The notes under the pieces are model-generated. The model was not told the DNA's origin. It did not search any database and saw only the letters and a program-made list of their open reading frames with translations. This document shows, one piece after another, positions 13,805-22,046 of a stretch of DNA of 32,345 bases. This DNA comes from a virus: positions 1 to 32,345 of IMG/VR virus record IMGVR_UViG_3300045921_000092, one strand, 5' to 3'. The position numbers were made by a program, and so were the translations under genes. How positions within the stretch are numbered: position 1 is the first letter of the stretch; every line of letters begins with the position of its first letter.

Positions 13805-15226
13805 ATGGCTCAGACCGTCGAGCAGCTCCGCGACAGGCTTATCGAGCAGCTCGTCGCGCAGGGCGCACGCTGGCGCAGGTTCGACGCGTACTACCGCGGC
13901 GACCATCCGCTCCCCGACGCGCCGGTCGGCGCCCGGCTCGAGTATCTCCGGCTCATGCGGCTGGCCCGTTCCAACTGGTGCGAGCTCATCGTCGACGCCG
14001 TAGCCGAGCGGCTTGTCGTCGACGGCGTCCGGTTTGGTAATCAGAACACGGCCGACGCCGACCTCTGGCTCTGGCTCTGGCAGGCGAACGACCTCGACGC
14101 CGAGCATGGCTCCGTACACACGGAGGCGCTCGTCGGCGGCACGGCGGCGGTTCTCGTCTGGCCCGACGTCGAGCGCGGCGTCGAGGGCCCGCCCACCGCG
14201 ACGGCCGAACACCCGACGGAGGTCTACGTCGACCTCTACCCTGGCGGCCGCCGCCGGCGGCGCGCCGCCGTCAAGTTGTACCGTGACGGCGGCTCCGAGT
14301 TCGTCACCGTCTGGACCGACCGAGACGTCGATACGCCGGCGATGGTCTACAAATGGGCCCGCGACGACGGCGAGACGGCTTGGCGCCCCTACGCCGACGT
14401 CGGCGACTCCGGGCCCGCGTTCCCGAACGAGCTCGGCGAGGTTCCCGTCGTCCCGTTCTACAACAAGCGGCGCATGATCGGCGCCGGCGTCTCCGAGCTC
14501 GACGGCGGCATCGTCGACATTCAGGACCGCATCAACGAGACGATTTTCGGTCGGCTCACCGCTGCCCGGTTCTCGGCGTTCCGTCAGCGATGGGTAACCG
14601 GCCTCGACATTCCCGTCGACCCCGATACGGGCCGCTCTGTCGAACCGTTCCGCGCCGCCGTCGATCGCTTGTGGATGGCCGAGGACGCCGGCGTCAAGTT
14701 CGGCGAGTTCGGCGCAACCGACCTCCGGCCCTACATCGACTCCGTGGAGTCAGACATTCAGCATCTCGCCGCCATCTCCCGCACCCCGCCCCACTACTTG
14801 CTAGGTCAATCGGGCGCGTTCCCGTCCGGCGAGTCGCTCAAGGCCACCGAAACCGGCCTCGTCGCGAAGGTGCGCGCCCGTATGCTCGCGTTCGGCGAAG
14901 CATGGGAGGACGTCATACGGCTAGGCCTCGCCGCCCGGCAGGACGCCCGCGCCGCCGACGACTCGCTCGAGGTCATCTGGCGCGACCCCGAGAGTAAGAA
15001 TGTCGGCGAGCTAGTTGACGCTCTCGTCAAGCTCGGCACGCTCGGCGTCCCGAATGAGGCTCTGTGGGAGCGTTACGGCGCATCTCAGCAGGAGATAAAC
15101 CGATGGCGAGGGCAGGCCGCTCGAGCGCAGCTCGCCGCCGCCGCCGCGGCTCGCCAGGCCGCCCCGTCGGCGCCGACGATGCCGACCCCATCGGCGCCGG
15201 CGGAGGCCGTCGGCGCCACCCCGTAG
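13805..15226 (+). CDS. Portal protein, SPP1 gp6-like
   Basis: The ATG at 13805 follows GGAGGAGG, one of the strongest ribosome binding sites in the window. The 473-residue protein has the features of actinophage portals: RRFDAYYRGDHPLP near the N-terminus, ARSNWCELIVDAVAERLVV, a beta-rich wing, EVPVVPFYNKRR, then DIQDRINETIFGRLTAARFS and the stem/crown region with ISRTPPHYLLGQSGAFPSGE. The last ~40 residues are Ala/Pro/Thr-rich. Twelve copies normally form the ring at the packaging vertex, docking TerL and the connectors. Confidence 0.93.
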   Translation: MAQTVEQLRDRLIEQLVAQGARWRRFDAYYRGDHPLPDAPVGARLEYLRLMRLARSNWCELIVDAVAERLVVDGVRFGNQNTADADLWLWLWQANDLDAEHGSVHTEALVGGTAAVLVWPDVERGVEGPPTATAEHPTEVYVDLYPGGRRRRRAAVKLYRDGGSEFVTVWTDRDVDTPAMVYKWARDDGETAWRPYADVGDSGPAFPNELGEVPVVPFYNKRRMIGAGVSELDGGIVDIQDRINETIFGRLTAARFSAFRQRWVTGLDIPVDPDTGRSVEPFRAAVDRLWMAEDAGVKFGEFGATDLRPYIDSVESDIQHLAAISRTPPHYLLGQSGAFPSGESLKATETGLVAKVRARMLAFGEAWEDVIRLGLAARQDARAADDSLEVIWRDPESKNVGELVDALVKLGTLGVPNEALWERYGASQQEINRWRGQAARAQLAAAAAARQAAPSAPTMPTPSAPAEAVGATP

Positions 15227-15241
15227 CCGGTACCGGCCGGC

Positions 15242-17353
15242 ATGGCGCTCGACGACCTCATCGCCGCCTATGGGGAGCAGTACGACCAGCTCCGCATCTT
15301 GACAGGCGACGCCGTCGAGCAGCTCTGGCTAGAGCTCGGCGGGCCCGACGACCGGCGAGCTGTCGAGGCTGCCGAGGCGATGCTGGAGCTCGTCAACACG
15401 GCCGCCGCCGAGACGGCGGAGCTCGTCGACGGCTACGTCGCCGACTACGTCTCCACCGTGACGCGCCGCCCGCCGCGGTCCGTCTCCCCGCTTGACCTCG
15501 CCGACTACGTCGTCGACCAGCTCCGCAACGGCACACCCGGCCGCACCGTCTACCAGCGGCCCGCCGTCGAGCTCCGCCGACTCCTCTCAGAAGGACGACC
15601 CTACGACGAGGCGCTCGCGCAAGCTGGCCGCCGCGCCGCCGGCATGGCAGAGGCCGACGTCGCCCTCGCTCACCGCCGCGCCGCCGCCGACCGCATGAGC
15701 TCAACCCCCGGCGTCGACGGCTACCAGAGGGTCCTAACCGGCGCGTCATGCCTCCTCTGCGCCGTTGCCTCGACGCAGCGTTACAAGACCTCGGAGCTCA
15801 TGCCGATACATACGCGATGCGACTGTCGTGTCGCTCCTATCGTCGACGGCGACAACTACGGCCGCATCGTGAACCGGGAGCTCTACGCCGAGCTCAAAAG
15901 CTCCGGCGCTCTCGACAAGCTCAACAGAAGCAACGCCGGCCGCAGCGGCCAGGCTCGAGCTCGAGCGGCCAGCGTCAACCGTGCGCGACAGCAGCAGCTA
16001 GCCAACGTGGGCCGCGGCGTGCAAGACGAGCTCAATCTTCCCCGTCCGCCGTCGGCTGGCACCCTCGCCGACGACCTCTCCGCCGGCGCCACGCGCCGTA
16101 CGGCACCCGTCTCGGCGGCCGTCGCGCAGCATGGCGAACTAGGTCCGGTCCTTGTCAGCGACCGGCACACGTTCACGCAAGGCCGCCCATCACGCTCAGG
16201 CGCGCACCGACTCGACGAGCTTCCGCCGGCTCGGCCGCCGGCCGGGCCCGTCGACGTCGACCTCCCGCCGCGACCGCCGGCAGCTCCGCCGGCCCGCTAC
16301 TCCGTCGACTCGCCCGAGGTTCTCCGCGCCGCCGCCCGCCGCAACGTCGCCCCGCAGAAGGTCGCCGACGAGCTCAACAGGAAACACGCCCGCCGGCTCG
16401 CCGACGCCGCCGACGCCCGCGCCTATCGGCGCTCGCTCTCCGTCGACCATCCCGACGTGATCGAGGCCGCCGCGAAAGCCGACGTCTCGCCCGAGGAGGT
16501 CATGGTCGCGCTCGAGGAGGTCGGCGAGGCCCGCCGCTCTATCGCCGAGCTAGCAGCTCAGGTACAGGCCGAGGCCTACGGCGACCTCTACGCGTGGGAC
16601 GCGCTCAAGATCGCAGCGCCGCCGCCGGCGACGGCCCGTAACGCGTTCGGCCGCAAGCTCCGAGGAGGCGAGTACGACTGGCTCGAGCAGCTCGACGACA
16701 GAGAAAAAGCGAGGCTCTCGCGTAGGTGGTACGACCAGCACCCGGCCAGGACGTACACGCCAGACCAGATCGCCGAGAACATCAGCAACGCGAGAGGTAT
16801 CGACGTCGACGTCGACGAGGCCGTCGAGATATTCCTCGACCGCACCCGCCGTTACGAAGCGGCCGGCGCCGTTCGCCGCGGTCGGCTCCCGTCGGCCCGC
16901 GCCTATTCCGACGCCATTGACGTCGACCAGCTCATCTCGCACCCGCTCTACCTTCCGTCGCGGATAGTCGGCGTCGACGACCTACAGGCGGCGGCGCACA
17001 TTGCGCGCCGGCAGCGCGAGCTCATCTCCGAGGAGGCGTTCGAGTACCTCGAGGCCGCCGCTAACCCGCGTCATGGGCCGAGCCCGTACCGGATGAGCTA
17101 TCAGACGTGGGAGGACGAGGTTCGACAGCTCGAATACGCGCTAGGCACCGACGAGCGCGTGATCGACATTCAGCTCGGCGACGAGCTTGTCTCGTTCTCC
17201 CGCCGCGACGCCGAGGAGCGGCTCCGTGAGCTCGTCCCCCGGTTCCTCGACGAGCCCGGCGCATCGTTCGAGGAGGTCTACGCCCGCATCATTCACACGG
17301 CCAGACAGGCCGGCGAGGAGGTCCCCAGCTATGCCCGCATCCCCTGGTCCTAA
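15242..17353 (+). CDS. MuF-like minor capsid protein with long C-terminal extension
   Basis: Residues 1-230 look like an SPP1 gp7/MuF-type head protein: helical start, then the Cys/His cluster GASCLLC (C170, C173), H190 and RCDCRVAPI (C193, C195), a probable zinc knuckle. The protein then continues to 703 residues, far longer than a plain MuF protein. After a Pro-rich linker (about 325-352) a motif is duplicated: SVDSPEVLRAAARRNVAP (354-371) and SVDHPDVIEAAAKADVSP (400-417). The remaining ~280 residues are charged and mostly helical, with no recognised catalytic motif. MuF proteins can carry enzymatic or toxin domains; none is identified here. ATG at 15242 follows the portal by 15 bases. Confidence 0.82.
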   Translation: MALDDLIAAYGEQYDQLRILTGDAVEQLWLELGGPDDRRAVEAAEAMLELVNTAAAETAELVDGYVADYVSTVTRRPPRSVSPLDLADYVVDQLRNGTPGRTVYQRPAVELRRLLSEGRPYDEALAQAGRRAAGMAEADVALAHRRAAADRMSSTPGVDGYQRVLTGASCLLCAVASTQRYKTSELMPIHTRCDCRVAPIVDGDNYGRIVNRELYAELKSSGALDKLNRSNAGRSGQARARAASVNRARQQQLANVGRGVQDELNLPRPPSAGTLADDLSAGATRRTAPVSAAVAQHGELGPVLVSDRHTFTQGRPSRSGAHRLDELPPARPPAGPVDVDLPPRPPAAPPARYSVDSPEVLRAAARRNVAPQKVADELNRKHARRLADAADARAYRRSLSVDHPDVIEAAAKADVSPEEVMVALEEVGEARRSIAELAAQVQAEAYGDLYAWDALKIAAPPPATARNAFGRKLRGGEYDWLEQLDDREKARLSRRWYDQHPARTYTPDQIAENISNARGIDVDVDEAVEIFLDRTRRYEAAGAVRRGRLPSARAYSDAIDVDQLISHPLYLPSRIVGVDDLQAAAHIARRQRELISEEAFEYLEAAANPRHGPSPYRMSYQTWEDEVRQLEYALGTDERVIDIQLGDELVSFSRRDAEERLRELVPRFLDEPGASFEEVYARIIHTARQAGEEVPSYARIPWS

Positions 17354-17573
17354 GCGCATTGGGCAAGGCCGGCCGAACCGGCCCGCAACCTTCGAGGACC
17401 TTTCCGACTGGAAGCTCCGAGCGTTTCCCGCGCTCGCCGCCGGCCGCCGTCCACCACCCGGCCAACTCGAGCTAGACGACGTCCTCCCCGAGCTCGACGA
17501 GGCGCTCGACGACCCCGAGCTCGCCGCCGTCACTATCGCCGAGGAGCTCGCCGTCGCCGCCGCCGGCGGCTAA
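17331..17573 (+). CDS. Hypothetical protein, 80 aa
   Basis: The ATG at 17331 lies within the last 23 bases of the MuF-like gene, behind GGCGAGGAGG. The N-terminus is basic and Pro-rich (PASPGPKRIGQGRPNRP), followed by an amphipathic segment (FEDLSDWKLRAFPALAAG) and an acidic C-terminus. Small proteins of this kind between MuF and scaffold genes are common in actinophages. No function is recognised. A hairpin and probable regulatory gap follow it. Confidence 0.62.
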   Translation: MPASPGPKRIGQGRPNRPATFEDLSDWKLRAFPALAAGRRPPPGQLELDDVLPELDEALDDPELAAVTIAEELAVAAAGG

Positions 17574-17607
17574 CGTCCTACCCGTCGCGGTGGTCAACCC
17601 GGCAGCC

Positions 17608-17637
17608 TGAGGCCTCCGTCCGCCGGCGGAGGCCTCA
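17608..17637 (+). terminator. Hairpin between MuF region and scaffold
   Basis: The arm TGAGGCCTCCG (17608-17618) pairs perfectly with CGGAGGCCTCA (17627-17637) around an 8-base loop. It lies in the 169-base gap before the scaffold gene. No T-tract follows, which is common for high-GC terminators; an RNA-processing or attenuation hairpin is an alternative. Downstream, CGTCGCG and CGCGACG form a second, more widely spaced dyad, and the gap may hold a promoter for the capsid genes, though no convincing -35/-10 pair was found. Confidence 0.55.
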
Positions 17638-17742
17638 AGCGCGTGTAGAGGGTCCACCATCTGGCGCGCACCCGTCGCGTAACCTACGCGCAGGCCGTAG
17701 CGCGACGCTCCGGCCGACCCGAGGAGAAAGAGAGAGGGCGCG

Positions 17743-18390
17743 ATGCCCGACGACACCGAACCCGACCCGAAGGACTCCACGACTTCCCCGGCCCCCGCCC
17801 CCCCGGCCGAACCGAGCCCCGCCCCCACCGGCGAGCTCGGCGACGCCGGTAAAGCGGCGCTCGAAAGCGAACGCAAGGCTCGGCGCGAGGCCGAGCGCGC
17901 AGCCCGAGAGGCGCAAGCCGAGCTCGAGAAGGTCCGCATCGCAAGCCTTTCAGACCATGAGAAAGAGGTAGCTGCCGCTCGCCGCGAAGGTGAGCGCGCC
18001 GGCCTCCGCCGCATCGTCGAGGCCGAGCTCCGTGCGGCCGCCGCCGGCAAGATGGCAAACCCGCATCTTGCCGCCCGGCTACTCGACGTCGAGGAGCTCA
18101 TCCCGAAGGACGGCGACGAGGTCGACGGCGAGCGAGTCGCCGAGGCCATCGAGAGGCTCCTCGAGGCCGAGCCCTACTTGCGAGTATCCGTTCCCGGCGC
18201 AACGTCTCCGGCGACCGAACCGGCTCCGGCCGGCCGGCCGGCAGGCACCGCACCGGCCGGAGCTCGCACCACCGGCTCGAGCACCGCTGGAACATTCTCG
18301 AGGTCACAGCTCCGCGACCGGACGTTTTTCGAGGCGAACCGAGAGGCCATCCTCAAAGCGACGGCCGAGGGGCGCATCACAAACGACTAG
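17743..18390 (+). CDS. Capsid scaffolding protein
   Basis: The 215-residue protein is acidic at the start with a Pro/Ala/Ser-rich segment. A long charged coiled-coil follows (from about 40 to 85, KAALESERKARREAERAARE onward), then an Ala/Pro/Gly-rich linker (about 148-180) and a conserved-looking end containing SRSQLRDRTFFEANREAIL. This architecture, directly upstream of the major capsid gene, is that of phage scaffolding proteins, which direct shell assembly and then leave. The ATG at 17743 follows GAGGAGAAAGAGAGAGG, a purine-rich ribosome binding site fitting high expression. Confidence 0.85.
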   Translation: MPDDTEPDPKDSTTSPAPAPPAEPSPAPTGELGDAGKAALESERKARREAERAAREAQAELEKVRIASLSDHEKEVAAARREGERAGLRRIVEAELRAAAAGKMANPHLAARLLDVEELIPKDGDEVDGERVAEAIERLLEAEPYLRVSVPGATSPATEPAPAGRPAGTAPAGARTTGSSTAGTFSRSQLRDRTFFEANREAILKATAEGRITND

Positions 18391-18417
18391 CCCCCTCCCG
18401 AAAGGAAACCCGCCGTC

Positions 18418-19332
18418 ATGGCAAACACACTCAACACCGGCACCGGCGCCGGCAGCCTCGCGAACTTCATCCCCGAGGTATGGGCGAACAGCGCGCTCGA
18501 CGTCCTCCGTTCGCAGATCGTGCTCGCCCGCGTCATCACGAAGGACAGCGACGTCGCCACGTTCACGCAGGGCGACGTCCTGACCGTCTCGGTTCCCGGC
18601 ACGTTCGCCGCTCAGGACAAGGCCGCCGGCACCGCCGTCACCTTGCAGAACCCGAGCGCGAACAAGGTCACAGTGACGCTCAACAAGCACAAAGAGGTTT
18701 CGTTCATCGTCGAGGACCCCGTTCGCGCTCAGGCCAATCAGGACACCGTCATGCGGCACGTCCGACAGGCTGCGGTCGCTCTCGCCGAACAGATCGAGGC
18801 CGACGTCGCCGGCCTCTACGCCGGCCTCTCCGGCGTCGTCGGCGGGCCCGGCACCCCGGCGTCGCGTGCATCGCTCCTCACCATCCGGCAGACGCTCAAC
18901 GACAACAAGGCGCCCACCGCCGGCCGGTTCGTCGTCGTCGGCCCGGCCGGCGAGGTCGACCTCCTCGGCGACAACGACCTCAAGGGGTACTTCGAGAACG
19001 CACGGCCCGAGGCCGTCTCGGAAGGTTCCCTCGGCCGCGTGTTCGGCATGGACGTCTACATGTCGCAGCTCGTCCCGACCTCCGGCGCCGGTGCAACCGG
19101 CATCGCAGGTACGCCCGAGTTCGGCATCCTCGCCATGCGTTCGCTCCCGACGACCGGCGCCCCCGGCGTCGAGCAGATCGCGATGCGCGACGCGCAGAGC
19201 GGCCTCGTCATCCGCCAGACGGCGAGCTACGACACGGACCTCCTCGGCATCAAGGTCACGCTCGACGTCCTCTACGGCGTCGCCGAGATGCGCGACGAGT
19301 GCGGGGTCGCGTTCGCTCACGCCAAGAGCTAA
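18418..19332 (+). CDS. Major capsid protein, HK97-type fold
   Basis: The start MANTLNT at 18418 follows AAAGGA. Features of actinophage capsid proteins are clear: NFIPEVWANSALDVLRSQIV near the N-terminus, FTQGDVLTVSVPG, a helix with TVMRHVRQAAVALAEQIEAD (spine-like), FVVVGPAGEVDLLGD, and C-terminal TLDVLYGVAEMRDECGVAF. The 304-residue length is typical for a protein with a separate scaffold. It forms the icosahedral shell. Flanking signals (strong binding site, large downstream hairpin) suit a very highly expressed gene. Confidence 0.93.
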   Translation: MANTLNTGTGAGSLANFIPEVWANSALDVLRSQIVLARVITKDSDVATFTQGDVLTVSVPGTFAAQDKAAGTAVTLQNPSANKVTVTLNKHKEVSFIVEDPVRAQANQDTVMRHVRQAAVALAEQIEADVAGLYAGLSGVVGGPGTPASRASLLTIRQTLNDNKAPTAGRFVVVGPAGEVDLLGDNDLKGYFENARPEAVSEGSLGRVFGMDVYMSQLVPTSGAGATGIAGTPEFGILAMRSLPTTGAPGVEQIAMRDAQSGLVIRQTASYDTDLLGIKVTLDVLYGVAEMRDECGVAFAHAKS

Positions 19333-19351
19333 CAGCTCCCCCCCGGCGGTC

Positions 19352-19393
19352 GCCGGCCGAGGCCGAGCGCCCACCCGCTCGGCCTCGGCCGGC
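19352..19393 (+). terminator. 18-bp hairpin after the major capsid gene
   Basis: GCCGGCCGAGGCCGAGCG (19352-19369) pairs perfectly with 19376-19393 around the 6-base loop CCCACC. This is the longest hairpin noted between genes and begins 20 bases after the capsid stop. It probably ends or tapers transcription, so capsid protein exceeds connector proteins; it may also stabilise the 3' end of the capsid message. No T-run follows. Confidence 0.7.
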
Positions 19394-19427
19394 CGCCGTC
19401 GCTACACCCCGCTCGAGGAGCGAACCG

Positions 19428-20045
19428 ATGCCTTCCGCAGCGACCCCGACCGACGTAGCAGACCTCCTCGGCCTCGACGCCGGCATCCCGGCCGATGCTG
19501 TCGACCGCGTCGAACGGCTCCTCGAGCGAGCCGAGCAGCTCATCGCCGCCGACCTCCCCGGCTTCACGTTCGGCGAGACGTCCGGCACCGTCGAGGTCTA
19601 CGGCGACGGAGACGACTACCTCCTCCTCCCGTACTACCCGGCCCGCAACGTCACCGCGTGCACCATCGGCGGCACAACCGTCGACGTCGACGAGCTCGTC
19701 GTCGACTCGCTCGGCCGGCTCCGCCGGCTCTCGTCCGGCGACGCGCACGTCGGGACGGCCGGCCGTTACCGCTGGCCCGACGACGGCGTCGCCGTCGTCG
19801 TCACCTACGACTACGGCGTCGGCGTCTCGTCATGCCCGCCGGAGGTCGCCGCCGTCGCCGCCGAGCTTGTCGCCGAGCGTTACGGGAACCCCGACGGCGT
19901 CGTGCAAGAGACGCTCGGCGACCGTTCCCGCATGTTCTCGCAGAGCTCGCAGCGCGGCGTGACCCTCGAGCTCTCCGCCGGCCACCGGCACCGGCTCCGT
20001 CACTGGCGCCGTAACCGTTTCGCGGCGGCGAAGGTACGCGCGTGA
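19428..20045 (+). CDS. Head-to-tail adaptor (connector)
   Basis: The ATG at 19428 follows CGAGGAGCG. The N-terminal helices (DVADLLGLDAG, DRVERLLERAEQLIAADLPG) and the beta part with DYLLLPYYPARNV, RWPDDGVAVVVTYDYG and helix PPEVAAVAAELVAERYGNP match the HK97 gp6/SPP1 gp15-type connectors of actinophages. Its place right after the capsid gene supports this. It should form the ring below the portal. Its stop overlaps the next GTG. Confidence 0.82.
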   Translation: MPSAATPTDVADLLGLDAGIPADAVDRVERLLERAEQLIAADLPGFTFGETSGTVEVYGDGDDYLLLPYYPARNVTACTIGGTTVDVDELVVDSLGRLRRLSSGDAHVGTAGRYRWPDDGVAVVVTYDYGVGVSSCPPEVAAVAAELVAERYGNPDGVVQETLGDRSRMFSQSSQRGVTLELSAGHRHRLRHWRRNRFAAAKVRA

Positions 20046-20368
20046 GCTCGTTCGCGTTTCCGCTTGTCGTCACCATCTCGACCGCCGGAGTCGGCGTCGA
20101 CGAGTACGGTAACCCGGTCCCGTCCGGCTGGACCTCGGCCACCGCTCGAGGAGATGTTCAGCCCGTCCGCACCGACGAGCAAGACACCGGCACGTCCGAC
20201 GTCGACGTCGACGAGGTCCGGTTCTACCTTGCCGCCGGCACCGTCGTCGGCTCCGGCGACCGGCTCGCCGCCGCCGGCGTCACCTACGAAGCAATCGGAC
20301 CGCCAGACTCGCGGAGCTACGGCGGCCGGCTCGACTACGTCCGCATCCGAGCGAGGCGCAGCGCATGA
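20042..20368 (+). CDS. Head-to-tail stopper
   Basis: GTG at 20042 is set by the GTGA overlap. This 108-residue, mostly beta protein has VDEYGNPVPSG near the start and a barrel-like region (EVRFYLAAGTVVGSGDRLAA, then VTYEAIGPPDSRS), typical of SPP1 gp16-type stopper proteins that plug the connector after packaging. Identification rests on fold pattern and position second in the connector block. ATGA coupling links it to the next gene. Confidence 0.75.
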   Translation: MSSFAFPLVVTISTAGVGVDEYGNPVPSGWTSATARGDVQPVRTDEQDTGTSDVDVDEVRFYLAAGTVVGSGDRLAAAGVTYEAIGPPDSRSYGGRLDYVRIRARRSA

Positions 20369-20691
20369 CGTCCCGCGTCCGCTACCGGAAAGAATGGGAG
20401 CGCGAGTTTCCTCGAACCGCGCTCGGCCGGGCCCGGTTCGGTGCCATCGCCGACCGGCTCCGGTCGGCCACCGCATCCGAGCTACGCCGCACCGGCCTCA
20501 TCGACGACCCGCCGGCCCGCGAGTACCTCGCCGAGCTCGACACCGCTCCGACCGACCGAGGCGCCCGAGTGTTCACGACCGCTAGCCGCGCTCACTTCGT
20601 CGAATGGGGCACCGCGCACCGTTCACCAGACGCGCCGATGCGAACCGCAGCGTCCCGGTTCGGCCGGTTCACCGAAGGCCGCGGCCGATGA
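20365..20691 (+). CDS. HK97 gp10-like tail-joining protein
   Basis: The signature is in the C-terminal half: HFVEWGTAHRSPDAPMRTAA corresponds to the (E/Y)xGT...P..PMRPA pattern of the HK97 gp10-like family. The N-terminus is basic and helical (RVRYRKEWEREF). At 108 residues it is close to the usual size. It is expected at the neck, helping complete or join the tail. It sits third of four ATGA-linked connector genes. Confidence 0.78.
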   Translation: MTSRVRYRKEWEREFPRTALGRARFGAIADRLRSATASELRRTGLIDDPPAREYLAELDTAPTDRGARVFTTASRAHFVEWGTAHRSPDAPMRTAASRFGRFTEGRGR

Positions 20692-21110
20692 CGAGCACCA
20701 CCCCGCTACCGGCCGACGTCGAGCTCGTCGTCGTCACTTACCTACGCCGCACAGGTTCCCGCGTCGAGGAGCTCGTCGACGACCGCGTCTACACGACCAT
20801 CCCGAAGGATGCGACCTATCCCCTCCTCCGGGTGGTGCGCGTCGCCGGCGGCCCGGTCCGTTCGGTTCCGCTACACCTGGAGGCCGCTGTCCTCCAGCTC
20901 GACGCCTACGGCGGCTCGAAGGCCGACGCCCGCCGGCTCATCGACACGGCCCGAGCCGAGCTCGCCGACGTTCACCTAGAGGCGCACGCCGACGCCGTCG
21001 TCTCCGGCGTCACGTTCGGCGCCGTCCGCTACTTCCCCGAGCCCGACTTCACACCGCCGAAACCGCGCTACTCCGGCGACGTGACCGTCTACCTACACCC
21101 GGCGCCGTAG
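20688..21110 (+). CDS. Tail terminator protein
   Basis: ATG at 20688 overlaps the upstream stop. The 140-residue alpha/beta protein has an N-terminal helix (ADVELVVVTYLRRTGS), strands (YPLLRVVRVAGGPV, AAVLQLDAYGG), a helix (KADARRLIDTARAEL) and C-terminal strands ending FTPPKPRYSGDVTVYLHP. This pattern and its place just before the major tail protein fit lambda gpU/SPP1 gp17-type terminators, which cap the tail tube. The assignment relies on position more than on a unique motif. Confidence 0.75.
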   Translation: MTSTTPLPADVELVVVTYLRRTGSRVEELVDDRVYTTIPKDATYPLLRVVRVAGGPVRSVPLHLEAAVLQLDAYGGSKADARRLIDTARAELADVHLEAHADAVVSGVTFGAVRYFPEPDFTPPKPRYSGDVTVYLHPAP

Positions 21111-21122
21111 GGCATCCCCCAC

Positions 21123-21138
21123 CCGGTCGGCCGACCGG
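21123..21138. repeat. 16-bp palindrome upstream of major tail protein
   Basis: CCGGTCGGCCGACCGG is a perfect palindrome 12 bases after the tail terminator stop, in the 93-base gap before the major tail gene. It could fold into a short hairpin as a terminator or processing site, or bind a dimeric protein. GATACT at 21142, just downstream, is a possible -10, but no -35 is seen. Confidence 0.5.
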
Positions 21139-21203
21139 CGCGATACTGACCGAAACGGCCGGCGGCCACCCCGCCCGGCTCCGCCGAGAAAGGACACCCC
21201 ACA

Positions 21204-21758
21204 ATGGCGAAAGACTCAGGACAGACGCGAGTCGCCGGCACCGGCTCCGTCTACATCGCACCGTATGGCGCCGCTCTGCCGAGCGCGTACAACGCGCCGC
21301 TACCGTCCGCGTACGTCGAGCTCGGCTACACGACGGAGGAGGGCGTCACGTTCACAGACGAGCCGACCATCGACCGTAAAGGCTCATGGCAGTCTTTCTA
21401 CCCAACTCGCATCCTCGAAACGGCCCGCATGGCAAAAGTCGCGTTCGACCTCGAACAGTGGAACACCGACACGCTCACGGTCGCCGCCGGCGGCGGCACC
21501 GTCTCCGCCGCCGGCTCCGGCATCAAGTTCACGCCGCACGCCGCCGGCTCCGTCTCCGAATGGACCGTCGTCGTCGACGTCACCGACGGCACCATCTCAG
21601 ACCGATGGGTACTCCCGCGGGCGCTCGTCGTGTCGGCGCTGGAAACGCAGCTCAACCGTGCCGACCTCGCCGTCATGCCCGTCGAGCTCGAGGCCATTGG
21701 GGAGGACGGCGTCAACCCCTGGGAGTTCTACAGCAGCGATACGACGTCGTTCGCGTAA
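21204..21758 (+). CDS. Major tail tube protein
   Basis: The start at 21204 follows GAAAGGACACC, a good ribosome binding site. The N-terminus (VAGTGSVYIAPYGAALPSAY) and VELGYTTEEGVTFTDEPTID are typical of actinophage major tail proteins, followed by a beta-sandwich with a Gly-rich turn (TVAAGGGTVSAAGSG) and C-terminal DGVNPWEFYSSD. The 184-residue size is normal. It stacks as hexameric rings to form a flexible, non-contractile tail tube; no sheath gene is present. Confidence 0.9.
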   Translation: MAKDSGQTRVAGTGSVYIAPYGAALPSAYNAPLPSAYVELGYTTEEGVTFTDEPTIDRKGSWQSFYPTRILETARMAKVAFDLEQWNTDTLTVAAGGGTVSAAGSGIKFTPHAAGSVSEWTVVVDVTDGTISDRWVLPRALVVSALETQLNRADLAVMPVELEAIGEDGVNPWEFYSSDTTSFA

Positions 21759-21767
21759 GGGCCGACC

Positions 21768-22046
21768 ATGCAACGCGTCAAGGTCACTCTCGTCTATCGC
21801 GACGACACGAAACCGGCCGACGAGGTCATTCTCCGCCCGCTCGCTCTCGTCGCCGCCGAGCGGCATTTTCGCGGTGCCATTCCAGGCGCCGAAGGCACGC
21901 TCTACGCCGCATGGCATCAGCTCGGCCAGCCCGGCACGTTCGCCGACTTCCTCGACTCGCTCGAGCACGCGGAGGACACCGCAGTCCCCCCTACGTCGGC
22001 GACGTCGAGCGAACCGTCGCCGAGCTCGCCGTCGCCGGAGGTCTAG
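21768..22046 (+). CDS. Tail assembly chaperone, zero-frame product
   Basis: This 92-residue protein starts at ATG 21768, nine bases after the tail tube stop. It is a small alpha/beta domain (QRVKVTLVYRDDTKPADEV, LVAAERHFRG) with helices (TLYAAWHQLGQPGTFADFL), ending in a Ser/Pro/Thr tail read after the slip site. Its place between tube and tape measure is that of lambda gpG-type chaperones, which hold the tape measure during tail assembly and are absent from the virion. Confidence 0.82.
   Translation: MQRVKVTLVYRDDTKPADEVILRPLALVAAERHFRGAIPGAEGTLYAAWHQLGQPGTFADFLDSLEHAEDTAVPPTSATSSEPSPSSPSPEV

Noticed and set aside
18304-19374. 356-codon open frame on the - strand across the capsid gene
   Set aside because: It is antisense to the major capsid gene, which has clear family motifs and a good ribosome site. 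Long antisense frames are expected in such GC-rich DNA.
18480-19427. Upstream in-frame extension of the connector gene across the capsid gene
   Set aside because: It is the out-of-frame shadow of the capsid gene. The true start at 19428 has a ribosome site and lies after the hairpin.
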